This document shows positions 8,876 through 16,644 of a DNA stretch of 64,000 bases, piece after piece. The DNA lies in contig JAJDDV010000022.1 in assembly GCA_029260135.1 (NCBI GenBank), forward strand, positions 1-64,000, written 5' to 3'. The stretch comes from Phycisphaerae bacterium (GTDB lineage: Bacteria > Planctomycetota > Phycisphaerae > UBA1845). The number at the start of each line of letters is the position of its first letter. The first letter of the stretch is position 1. Position numbers and translations under genes: made by a program. A model generated the notes under the pieces. It was given only the letters and a program-made list of their open reading frames with translations. It was not told the origin of the DNA and did no database searches.

Positions 8876-9073
8876 TCAGCTCGTCGTTTGGACGGGATAC
8901 CCGGACGCGACGACGCGACAGGCGACGCCGACCGCGAGGAGTCGATCAGCTTCATCCTCCGCGTCATCGGGGAACTCGAAGTGAATCGCTTCGTTCTCGC
9001 AGGTCGTCCATCCGTAGTCCAGGGCGAGCCATTTGTCATCCGCACGCTGGATTGCCCAGGTGACCATCGTCAT
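8876..9073 (-). CDS. Small acidic protein of unknown function
   Basis: A 65-residue frame beginning MTMVTWAIQRADDKWLALD, rich in Asp/Glu (FPDDAEDEADRLL) with two cysteines. Support for coding is AAGGAC close to the start and codon use like its neighbours; the in-frame ATG at 9067 has the better ribosome-binding-site spacing. I do not recognise a family. It lies downstream of the benzoyl-CoA reductase operon, about 110 bp past the last gene and on the same strand, so read-through is possible. Confidence 0.45.
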   Translation of the reverse strand: MTMVTWAIQRADDKWLALDYGWTTCENEAIHFEFPDDAEDEADRLLAVGVACRVVASGYPVQTTS

Positions 9074-9182
9074 TGTCCTTCGCCTGGTGCCCGGTACCGA
9101 TCGGCAGGGAGCGGCTGGGTCGCAGGCCAGGGGCTTGGCTGAAACGGCTTTTCTGTGTCGCGTGGCGCCGGTCGCGCACGCG

Positions 9183-9668
9183 CTACTCAGCCCAGATCCG
9201 TCTCAGGCAGCAATCACCTCCGGCGGGTAGTGAACACTTGGTTTCGATCTTGACGTTCGTTCCCAGTTCTTTGTTGATTTCGGCTACGGCGGTGAAGAAC
9301 CACATGTCGCAGCCGGGTTGATCTTCGTGCAGGATGTCGAGGCGTTTGTGCCAGTGATACCAGGGGCAGTCGTGATGGCGGACGAAGGCTTCGTCGCCTT
9401 GTCCGTTCTCGACAACGGCATCCTCGCCCATGCAGAGTGAGGACCAAGCGATGGAGAGCGCGATCTGCGGCGCGAGTGGTTTCTCGGGGTCGATTCGCTT
9501 GAGGTAGGCCTTGGCGGTCTGGACTCCGGTGATCTCCCACATCTTGTCGGCGACGACCTGGGGATCAAGGCGGGGTGCCATCTCGAGGACCGCCTGTCGC
9601 CAGGCGAAGTGCTGGGCGCGGGTGATCTCGCACAGGATTTTGAAACGTTTCTCGACCGGGATGTCCAT
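9183..9668 (-). CDS. Small protein resembling the L-2-amino-thiazoline-4-carboxylate hydrolase family
   Basis: A 161-residue protein with good Shine-Dalgarno GAGGAAA. Recognisable features are a helical N-terminal half (RFKILCEITRAQHFAWRQAV) and a C-terminal half with conserved-looking HHDCPWYHWHKRLD, GCDMWFFTAV and a cysteine-rich end (CSLPAGGDCCLRRIW). This pattern resembles ATC-hydrolase-like proteins, a family often found in anaerobes; the match is from memory and moderate. It is the last gene of the nine-gene operon, 35 bp after a ferredoxin gene. A thioester- or ring-processing role in the pathway is conceivable but unproven. Confidence 0.5.
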   Translation of the reverse strand: MDIPVEKRFKILCEITRAQHFAWRQAVLEMAPRLDPQVVADKMWEITGVQTAKAYLKRIDPEKPLAPQIALSIAWSSLCMGEDAVVENGQGDEAFVRHHDCPWYHWHKRLDILHEDQPGCDMWFFTAVAEINKELGTNVKIETKCSLPAGGDCCLRRIWAE

Positions 9669-9703
9669 CTTGCTTTCCTCCGTGCAGCGGTCTTACCTCT
9701 GCC

Positions 9704-9931
9704 TTATCGTTTGAATTGATACGCCTCGTGAACCTCGGACTCGCCGTAATGCTTCGGGAGTTCGAACTGAACACTCCCGTTGGGGCAGACTTCGGCACAG
9801 ATGCCGCACTCTTCGCAGAGCATCTGCAGGTAGGCGGCTTTGCCGTTGATCAACCCCATGATCTGCGGTGGACAACGAATCACGCAAACACCGCAGCCGT
9901 CACACTGGAACGCGTTGATGATTGGGAACAT
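9704..9931 (-). CDS. 2[4Fe-4S] ferredoxin
   Basis: A 75-residue protein with two classical cluster motifs, CDGCGVCVIRCP near residue 10 and CEECGICAEVCP near residue 39, so it probably binds two low-potential [4Fe-4S] clusters. A short tail (KHYGESEVHEAYQFKR) follows. It lies between the dienoyl-CoA-reductase-like flavoenzyme and the ATC-hydrolase-like gene, so it may serve either as electron carrier to the benzoyl-CoA reductase or as partner of the flavoenzyme. A second, different ferredoxin is encoded at 14538-14825. Confidence 0.92.
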   Translation of the reverse strand: MFPIINAFQCDGCGVCVIRCPPQIMGLINGKAAYLQMLCEECGICAEVCPNGSVQFELPKHYGESEVHEAYQFKR

Positions 9932-10005
9932 CGTTTCATCCTCGGGCCCGGCCGCTGAGCGGCGCGGCCGTACCAGATTATCTCGTACCGCCGCCGGTAC
10001 GTCGA

Positions 10006-11955
10006 CTACAAGGTCATCGCCAATCGATATCCGTCATGAATCGCAGCGTTGGCGCGCCGCGGACTGACCGCATCACCGATCGTATAAAGGTCTTCCTTTT
10101 TGTAGGTGACCTCATTGACGGCCGTCATGTTGGCCAGGACGATCGTGTCGGCCTCGATCACGACCTGGGCGCCCTGCGCGTCTTCGGCGACGACGCCGTC
10201 GGGTTTGAGTTCTTTGATTTTGTGTTTGGTGTATTGTGTGACACCGGACTGCTTGAGCTTCTTCATGTAACGCCAGATGTAGGAGGGGTTGACGTCGAGG
10301 CCGAACTTCTTGGCGGGGCCGACGATGGCGACGTCATGATCGCCTTTGTCGACGAGGAAGAGTGCGGTTGAGATCGCCACGCCCGTCCACCCCACGACGA
10401 CGACACGGCGTCCGACGTCGACCTTGGCGTCCATGACGTCGAGACAACTGACGACGTTATGCCCCTCGCCACCGGGGAACGCGTCGCGATCGGGCCTTGC
10501 TCCGGTCGCCAGGATAACCTGGTCCGGCGCCTGCGATTCTATTCTTTCGCGTGTCACGGTCGTGTTGGTGAGGAACTTTGCGCCGTGCTTATCGCATTTG
10601 GCCTTGAGGTGATCGACGAGTCTGAGGAATTCGACATCGCCCCATGGGCCGTTGGCGGCGGTGGCGGCTTGACCGCCGATCCTGTCCTTCTTCTCGAAGA
10701 GCGTTACGTCGTGCCCTTTTTCTGCGGCGACGGCGCCGGCTTGGAGTCCGGCCAGCCCTGTGCCGACGATCACGATCTTCTTCTTTTTGGGGGCACGGTT
10801 GAATCCATAGAATCCCCAGTCGGCTTCGCTCTCGTGACCGAGGGTCGGCCGGACGCAACAGGTGAGTTCGGCGTCCCGGAACAATCTGGCGAGGCAGATG
10901 TTGCAGGCCATGCAGGGGATGATGTCCTCTTCGCGCCCTTCGAGGATTTTGTTGGGGAGCATGGGGTCTGCGATCATGGCGCGGCAGCTTTCCCAGAAGT
11001 CGATGGAGCCGTCGGCGAGTGCTTGCTCGGGATACTGAGGTTCGAAGAGGCGATAGGCCATGCAGACGGGCAGTTTGAGCTGTTCTTTGAATCGCCGTCC
11101 GACGTGCACCCAGTGTCCTTGCGGGATGTCGCGTGAGATGACGGATTCTGCGGACTCCTGCCAACCGACGGTCACGGAGAGCATGTCGACTCCGGCGTCG
11201 CAGATGATGCGGTTGATGGCGAGGCTTTCCTCGGGTGTGTTTCCGCCGCGATCGTCGAGAAGTTCTTCGCCGCAGAGCCGGATGATGATCGGGTAATCGG
11301 ATCCCACCTCTTTTCGGATTCCTTCGACGATGCGCCGTGGGAATTCGGCTCTACCTTTGACGTCGCCGCCGAATTCGTCGGTGCGTTTGTTGGTGTAGGC
11401 GGAGATAAAGTTGGAGAGGAGATAGCCGACGATCCCGGAGATTTCGACGGCATCGAATCCGGCTTCGGCGCATCGCCTCGCGCCGAGGACATGTTCTTCG
11501 ATGCAGCGTTCGACATCTTCACGGCTCATCTCTCGAGGCGGTCGGAACCTGGGGAGCTTCTGCTCGACCACGGAGGGGCCGACGGTGTAATCCAGATGGA
11601 TCCCCCCCACCCGGCCACAATGCATGAGCTGGAGTACGGAGACGGAATCGTATTTCCGTATGACGTCCGCGATTCGTCGGAGACCTGGGATGAACTTGTC
11701 GTCCCAGATCGCCATCATGCCGACGTAACCCTTTCCTTCGCCGCTGGCGTCGGTGTATGCCCCCTGGGTGGTGACGATGCCTGCGCCGCCGCGTGCCTGG
11801 GCCTCCATGTAGGCGACCTCTTTGTCGGCGACGTATCCATCGCGATAGTTGAAGTTGGTTTCGGTCGAGGCGTACTTGATGCGGTTTTTCGTATCGAGCT
11901 TTCCGAGTTTCCCCGGCGAGAAGATGTGGGGGTATTTCTTCTGTCCCGGTAGCAT
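10006..11955 (-). CDS. Old-Yellow-Enzyme/2,4-dienoyl-CoA-reductase-type FMN/FAD/[4Fe-4S] oxidoreductase
   Basis: This 649-residue protein has the FadH/BaiCD layout. An N-terminal TIM-barrel OYE domain (about 1-340) carries VLQLMHCGR. A [4Fe-4S] site follows with C348, C351, C354 (CMACNIC) and C366/C367. The C-terminal FAD/NAD(P) module starts with IVIVGTGLAGLQAG near residue 390 and has a second dinucleotide fold (RVVVVGWTGVAIS). The start has GAGGAG seven bases upstream. Family members reduce conjugated enoyl/dienoyl-CoA or steroid enones with NAD(P)H. Its place in the benzoyl-CoA reductase operon suggests it acts on the dienoyl-CoA product or a related intermediate; this is inference. Confidence 0.85.
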   Translation of the reverse strand: MLPGQKKYPHIFSPGKLGKLDTKNRIKYASTETNFNYRDGYVADKEVAYMEAQARGGAGIVTTQGAYTDASGEGKGYVGMMAIWDDKFIPGLRRIADVIRKYDSVSVLQLMHCGRVGGIHLDYTVGPSVVEQKLPRFRPPREMSREDVERCIEEHVLGARRCAEAGFDAVEISGIVGYLLSNFISAYTNKRTDEFGGDVKGRAEFPRRIVEGIRKEVGSDYPIIIRLCGEELLDDRGGNTPEESLAINRIICDAGVDMLSVTVGWQESAESVISRDIPQGHWVHVGRRFKEQLKLPVCMAYRLFEPQYPEQALADGSIDFWESCRAMIADPMLPNKILEGREEDIIPCMACNICLARLFRDAELTCCVRPTLGHESEADWGFYGFNRAPKKKKIVIVGTGLAGLQAGAVAAEKGHDVTLFEKKDRIGGQAATAANGPWGDVEFLRLVDHLKAKCDKHGAKFLTNTTVTRERIESQAPDQVILATGARPDRDAFPGGEGHNVVSCLDVMDAKVDVGRRVVVVGWTGVAISTALFLVDKGDHDVAIVGPAKKFGLDVNPSYIWRYMKKLKQSGVTQYTKHKIKELKPDGVVAEDAQGAQVVIEADTIVLANMTAVNEVTYKKEDLYTIGDAVSPRRANAAIHDGYRLAMTL

Positions 11956-12032
11956 GTCGTGCTCCTCATCGCGATGCGTCGCGGTCGGCGAATCGACGTT
12001 CGGATCGCCGGCGGTCGCGCATCGCCTGTTGC

Positions 12033-14507
12033 TCAGAAAAGGTCGTCCAACTCGTCACTGTCCCCGGAGGGCATCTGGCCGTACTGGGTCAGGTGTTGCT
12101 GAATCAGTTCACTCTCACGCTTCGAGTACATGCGGTCCTGTTCGCAGGCAAAAAAACAAGCGTCGCCGGCCGTCGCAAGCTTCTCGCGGAGGAGCGATCG
12201 CAGGTCGCCGGTTCCCTTTATCAGGGTGGGCGTCTTGTCGACGGAAGCCAGGATCAGGACCCCTTCGACCGCCGAAACGCTCTCGACATTTTCGCCGGTC
12301 AATTGAATCCATTTCTCGGGTGGCAGCGCGGGCGTTTCGATGTCGAGTCGCAGGTCGCATTGAAGGCATCGCCGCGCCTCGGCCACGGCGTGTTCCGGCT
12401 CGTACGTTCCCTCGATCAAACGGAAGTCCGTTCTGCGCTGATCGGGCGGGCGGGTCGGAGGTTCGACTCTAGGCGACGGCGCGAAGCACTCATCACGACC
12501 GAGCCAACTCGGGCGAGTCGTGTCGTCGCAGAATTTCAAACGGGCGTCACCGTCGAAGCCGAGGAAGCGATCGATGCGCTGGGCGGCCTCTCGCCCTGAT
12601 GCGACGGCGTGAACGACCGACCCGCCGGTGCTCAAGCCCTCGGCGACATCACCGGCGAGGAACAAGCCGTTGCCCTCGTCCGGTAGATTCCGGGGCGGCG
12701 ATTGGCCGACGGCGAGAATGACGGTGTCGGCGTCGACTCGCGTGCGCTGGGTCTCGTCAAAGGTCGGCGCAAAGTTCCGCGCAGCGTCAAGCACGCCGAT
12801 GCACCGGAGGAACTCGACCTGTGCGACATGGTCTTTCTCGCCATGGATTATCGCGGGCCCCCAACCCGTGTTGAGTTCGACGCCTTCTTCCTGGGCGTTG
12901 GCGACCTCTGAATCGTGGGCGGGCATCTCGTCGCGGCGTTCCAGGCAGAACAACCGGACACGCCCGCCGGACAAACGCATGGCGGTCATGGCCACGTCTA
13001 TGGCGACGTTACCACCGCCGACCACGATGACGTTGCGTCCGAGTTCGACGTTCTGGTCGGAACGAATCGCTTCGAGGAATTCGAGTCCCCACAGCACGCC
13101 GTGAAGGTCGGATCCATCCAGGGAGATTCTCTTGCTCTCGGGGAGCCCGACCGCAATGAGAGCGGCGTCAAACCCGTTGTTCACGAGCGAGGCTATTTCG
13201 TCGGGGATCGAAAAGCGACGTCCGGTCTCGATGTTGACGCCGATCCGCTGAATGACCTCAAGGTCCTTGCGGAGAACCTCGGGCGGGAGTCGATAGGTTG
13301 GGACGCTGAGCGCCGCCATTCCGCCGGGCTGCCTTGCGGCGTCGAAGACGGTGACGCTGTGCCCCATGAAGCGCAGGAAGAAGGCTGCGGAAAGACCGGC
13401 GGGTCCTGCGCCGATGACGGCTACCTTTTTGCCGTGCAACTGCGGTGGCGAGACACCCTCGAAGGCGCCGTTGCTTCCGGATTCCAGCGCGAATCGCTTC
13501 AGCGCACAGATGGCGATGGGCTCGTCGACGTCACCGCGGCGGCATCTCTGTTCGCAAAGATGAAAACAAATGTGCCCGAGCGTGTGAGCCAGGGGTAGCC
13601 GTTCCCACACGAGTGCGGCAGCGCCTTTCCAATCGTCGTCTGCGATGCGCCGGATGTATCCGGGTACGTCGACCCCCGCGGGACAGGTGTGCGTACACGG
13701 AACGAACCTTTGCTGCCGTGTTCCGGTTGTTGTTCCCCTGTCGGTCAGGCATCCGGTCGGACAGACTTCGACGCAGGCGGTGCAGAATCGACAGGCGGAT
13801 TCCATGAGGGTCGGAGCGACGCTTCCGACGACGAGGCGATCGGCGTGGTGGACGATGCCGAGTGCCTCGACGCCGCGAACGTCGTTACAGATGCGTACGC
13901 ATCGAGCGCAGTCGATGCAAAGGTTGAAATCGCGTGCGATGAGAGGGTCTTCGTCGAGCTTGAGAAGACCTGCGGAACGGTAACGCGGGGTCTCTTCCAT
14001 GATGCCGACGAATTCAGCCACCTTGCGCAGTTCGCAGTTGTGGAACTTACTGCAACATCGTTCTTCCTTGAGGACGTTGGAGGAGCAATCTTCCAGGCTG
14101 CAACCGTCGCGTTGTGCGCAGGTCAGGCAGGCGTGCGGATGATGCTCCATAATCCCCGCAAGGCGTGTGCGACGGATTTCGACCAGCCGGTCGGTCTGCG
14201 TCTCGATGCACAGGCCGCTCTCGACGGGCGTGAGACAGGCCCGGACGGGATCGGAACTTCCGTCGATCGATACGACGCACAGGCCGCAACCTTCCAGGCG
14301 GTGGCGCTCTTTGGGGTGAGGTTTATCATTGTCGTGCGGCGTGGTGCCTCGATAGACGCGCGGCGAAAGGGGGAGATCGTGGAACGGCGGACAATCGGGA
14401 TGATCGCAAACGGTGGGGATGTAGACGTTTGCGTCACGGGCTGCGGCAAGGACCGACGCGCCCTCCATGGCATCGTAAGCGACCCCGTTGATTGTGATGC
14501 TCACCAT
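12033..14507 (-). CDS. NuoG/GltD-type NAD(P)H:ferredoxin oxidoreductase with GIY-YIG-like tail (BzdV-like)
   Basis: About 824 residues in four parts. (1) A [2Fe-2S]-type N-terminus, with CGLC and further cysteines. (2) The NuoG His-Cys motif H-x3-C-x2-C-x5-C (H123, C127, C130, C136). (3) Two [4Fe-4S] motifs, CIDCARCVRIC (197-207) and CRFCTACVEVCP (239-250), then a GltD-like flavoprotein with VAVIGAGPAGLSAA and the NADPH fold IVVGGGNVAIDVA. (4) A C-terminal tail of about 80 residues with YSKRESELIQQHL ending ELDDLF, resembling a GIY-YIG-like fold. In Azoarcus, BzdV is the proposed NAD(P)H:ferredoxin oxidoreductase for benzoyl-CoA reductase; the same job is inferred here. ATG 14507 is preferred over TTG 14516; the ribosome-binding site is weak. 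Confidence 0.8.
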   Translation of the reverse strand: MVSITINGVAYDAMEGASVLAAARDANVYIPTVCDHPDCPPFHDLPLSPRVYRGTTPHDNDKPHPKERHRLEGCGLCVVSIDGSSDPVRACLTPVESGLCIETQTDRLVEIRRTRLAGIMEHHPHACLTCAQRDGCSLEDCSSNVLKEERCCSKFHNCELRKVAEFVGIMEETPRYRSAGLLKLDEDPLIARDFNLCIDCARCVRICNDVRGVEALGIVHHADRLVVGSVAPTLMESACRFCTACVEVCPTGCLTDRGTTTGTRQQRFVPCTHTCPAGVDVPGYIRRIADDDWKGAAALVWERLPLAHTLGHICFHLCEQRCRRGDVDEPIAICALKRFALESGSNGAFEGVSPPQLHGKKVAVIGAGPAGLSAAFFLRFMGHSVTVFDAARQPGGMAALSVPTYRLPPEVLRKDLEVIQRIGVNIETGRRFSIPDEIASLVNNGFDAALIAVGLPESKRISLDGSDLHGVLWGLEFLEAIRSDQNVELGRNVIVVGGGNVAIDVAMTAMRLSGGRVRLFCLERRDEMPAHDSEVANAQEEGVELNTGWGPAIIHGEKDHVAQVEFLRCIGVLDAARNFAPTFDETQRTRVDADTVILAVGQSPPRNLPDEGNGLFLAGDVAEGLSTGGSVVHAVASGREAAQRIDRFLGFDGDARLKFCDDTTRPSWLGRDECFAPSPRVEPPTRPPDQRRTDFRLIEGTYEPEHAVAEARRCLQCDLRLDIETPALPPEKWIQLTGENVESVSAVEGVLILASVDKTPTLIKGTGDLRSLLREKLATAGDACFFACEQDRMYSKRESELIQQHLTQYGQMPSGDSDELDDLF

Positions 14508-14537
14508 GGCAGCCAAAGCCTATGGACGAACAAGGAT

Positions 14538-14825
14538 TTACCAGGAATGCGTCAGTGCCAACGGCTCACACGCCTGAACGCACGGCAGCGGCGCCCGGTC
14601 TCGGTCGGGTTTGCAGGGCGAGCAGGTATACTTGAGCTTCCTGCGCTGCTCATCGACCACGGTGACGACCGGTTCCTCTCGAAGGGGATCGTGAGGATCT
14701 TCACCCACGGCGAAGACCTTTCCCGGGCAGACCGGAATACAGTCTCCGCAGCCGTCACACTTGTCGGTATCGACGGCGATGAAGAAGTCGCCGGATCCGT
14801 CCTTGTAGCCGTAATTAGCGATCAT
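14538..14825 (-). CDS. Ferredoxin-like Fe-S protein (BzdM-like position)
   Basis: A 95-residue protein with one clear [4Fe-4S] motif, CDGCGDCIPVCPGKVF near residue 22, and a second, expanded cysteine set near the C-terminus (CSPCKPDRDRAPLPCVQACEP) with a long CxxC to CxxxC gap. The cluster number is therefore uncertain. Gene order (after the Q subunit, before the oxidoreductase) corresponds to the ferredoxin gene bzdM in Azoarcus, the physiological electron donor to the reductase there. It lies 30 bp upstream of the NuoG/GltD-type gene and is probably translated as part of the same operon. Confidence 0.85.
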   Translation of the reverse strand: MIANYGYKDGSGDFFIAVDTDKCDGCGDCIPVCPGKVFAVGEDPHDPLREEPVVTVVDEQRRKLKYTCSPCKPDRDRAPLPCVQACEPLALTHSW

Positions 14826-14918
14826 CCATGCACCCCCAGTTCCACGAGCTGACGCGACTCACCGCGGGACCCGCACCGTATCGCGGCGGGTGATCGCCAG
14901 CCTTTGCGCGATCCGAAC

Positions 14919-15830
14919 TCAGGATTTACGGCGCTTTCCTTCGAGCGCATTGGCGAAGAGTGCCGCGCCCAGTGCGCCGGCAATCTGCGAATCGTACCGG
15001 GTCTGCAGCGCCGTGAGTCCCAGTTCCATCTCGATCCGCTTGACGACCCCGGCGTTCTTTCCGATACCGCCAGTGATTGCGAAGTCTTTTTCGACCTCGA
15101 TCCGTTCGAGCAAGGTTACGACGCGGTGGGCCATGGCCGCACAGTAGGCGGCGAGGACCTTGTTCTTGGGCCACCCTTCGCGAAGCAGGGCGGACGCCTC
15201 GGATTTTGCGAAGACGACACAGGTGCTCGAAACGGGATCGGGTTCCTGCTCCACCGAGAGTGACAGCTCGCCCACATCCTGGATCGGAACGGAGAGGAGA
15301 TCGGCGAAGACCTCCATTCCGCGGCCTGTACCGGCGGCGCACTTGTCGTTCATGAGGAAGGCTTCGACCTTGCCCCGCTGATCGCAGCGGATGGCTTTGC
15401 AGTCTTGTCCGCCCATATCGAGAATGGTTCGGACGGTGGGGCCGTACATGAGGTTTCCGCCGCGTGCGTGGCAGGCGATTTCGGTGATGGCTTTTTGAGC
15501 GAAGGGAACGTTGACGCGTCCGTATCCCGTCCCGACGGTGTAATGAATATCGTCGAGTGTCATACCCGTGCCTTCCATGGCCCAGTTGATGGCTTTGTTG
15601 GCACTTTCGGGGCTGTCAAAGCCGGTGCGTTGGTTGCTGAACGCGAAGAGTTTCGAGTCCACGAGGATCACGGCCTGTGAGCTGACGGAGCCGATGTCGA
15701 TGCCGGCGCTGACAATCTGAGCGTCTCGCCAGTCGATCGATTCATCGTGATGGCGGTATTCCTTCCATCGCCAGAACTCTTCGGCGCAGGCCTTTGTGCC
15801 GACGCCGGCGTCTTCCATTTTGTCGCTCAA
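14919..15830 (-). CDS. bzdQ: Benzoyl-CoA reductase ATPase/activator subunit, BzdQ-like
   Basis: About 303 residues of the BadF/BadG/BcrA/BcrD ASKHA ATPase family. AGIDIGSVSSQAVI (about 42-55) is the phosphate-binding strand-turn. C164 (DKCAAGTG) and C204 (CVVFAKSEA) match the cysteines that ligate a [4Fe-4S] cluster shared between two ATPase subunits. The N-terminal EEFWRWKEYRHHDESIDW extension is typical of the Q-type subunit. The start is a TTG at 15830: AGGAGG (plus 15839-15844) lies eight bases upstream, while ATG 15818 has no ribosome-binding site. It pairs with the next subunit gene upstream to hydrolyse ATP and drive electron transfer to the reductase subunits. Confidence 0.85.
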   Translation of the reverse strand: MSDKMEDAGVGTKACAEEFWRWKEYRHHDESIDWRDAQIVSAGIDIGSVSSQAVILVDSKLFAFSNQRTGFDSPESANKAINWAMEGTGMTLDDIHYTVGTGYGRVNVPFAQKAITEIACHARGGNLMYGPTVRTILDMGGQDCKAIRCDQRGKVEAFLMNDKCAAGTGRGMEVFADLLSVPIQDVGELSLSVEQEPDPVSSTCVVFAKSEASALLREGWPKNKVLAAYCAAMAHRVVTLLERIEVEKDFAITGGIGKNAGVVKRIEMELGLTALQTRYDSQIAGALGAALFANALEGKRRKS

Positions 15831-15870
15831 GAGTCGACCCTCCTGAAAGGGGTTCTTTGTTTGACGAACC

Positions 15871-16632
15871 TCAGATTCCGGACAGGGCGGCGCCCAGTGC
15901 ACCGACGTATTCCGGCTCTTCGGGGACAAGCACCTCGGTCTCCAGGCCTCGCTTCATGGCTGCGATGAATCCGGGATTCAGGGCGACGCCTCCGATCAGT
16001 GCGATGTCGGGGGCAAACCCGACCTTGCGGACCATCGAGATGATTCGGCTGGCCACGGCGTCGAGCACCGCGCGTGCGATGTCTTCGCGCGGCGTCTTGT
16101 TGTGAATCAGCGTGACGACTTCGGATTCGGCGAAGACGGCACATTGGGCGTTCATGGGAACGGCCTCGTTTGACCGCAAGGACATGGGTCCGAGTTCTTC
16201 GAGGGAGACTTCCAGTGCCCTGGCCATGCCCTCGGCGAAGGTTCCGGCTCCGGCGGCACACTTCTCGTTGAACGCGAAGTCGATCACCTTGCCCTCTTCG
16301 TTGCACCGGATGGTTCGCCCTTCTTCCGCGCCGACGTCTACGACGGTTCGACAATTAGGGAAGACGTGTACGGCACCGTTTGCGGCTGCGCTGACTTCGG
16401 TCACTTCGTTGTCGGTGACCGGACAGGTTTTTCGACCGGTTCCGGTTGCGATGAATCGAGCGACGGCGTCTTTCTTCAGATTCGCCGCCGACAGAGCGTC
16501 CTCGACCGCCTGATTGGTCGCGGCGTCCGTATCGAGCCCGGCGGGGACGAGGCTCTTTGCCAGGATTTTGCCCTCTTCGACGAGAACGACCTTGATGGTT
16601 TTTGCGCCGATGTCGATTCCGCCCGTTATCAT
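15871..16632 (-). CDS. bzdP: Benzoyl-CoA reductase ATPase/activator subunit, BzdP-like
   Basis: A 253-residue ASKHA ATPase of the same family as the Q-like subunit. GGIDIGAKTIKVVLV (4-18) forms the first phosphate loop. C125 (EKCAAGAG) and C164 (CAVFAESEV) are the cluster ligands. The C-terminal IALIGGVALNPGF is the adenosine-binding strand. Shine-Dalgarno GGAAA lies before the ATG, and the gene begins 12 bp after the O-subunit gene. A BcrA/BcrD-type heterodimer is expected, with one [4Fe-4S] cluster bridging it; ATP hydrolysis lowers the potential of the transferred electron. HgdC-type activators of 2-hydroxyacyl-CoA dehydratases are similar but are usually single-gene homodimers. Confidence 0.85.
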   Translation of the reverse strand: MITGGIDIGAKTIKVVLVEEGKILAKSLVPAGLDTDAATNQAVEDALSAANLKKDAVARFIATGTGRKTCPVTDNEVTEVSAAANGAVHVFPNCRTVVDVGAEEGRTIRCNEEGKVIDFAFNEKCAAGAGTFAEGMARALEVSLEELGPMSLRSNEAVPMNAQCAVFAESEVVTLIHNKTPREDIARAVLDAVASRIISMVRKVGFAPDIALIGGVALNPGFIAAMKRGLETEVLVPEEPEYVGALGAALSGI

Positions 16633-16644
16633 GAGCCGATTTCC

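Noticed and set aside
14919-16632. Assignment of the ATPase pair to an HgdC-type activator of 2-hydroxyacyl-CoA dehydratase
   Set aside because: Two different ATPase genes and the N/O subunit motifs fit benzoyl-CoA reductase better; HgdC is normally a single-gene homodimer.
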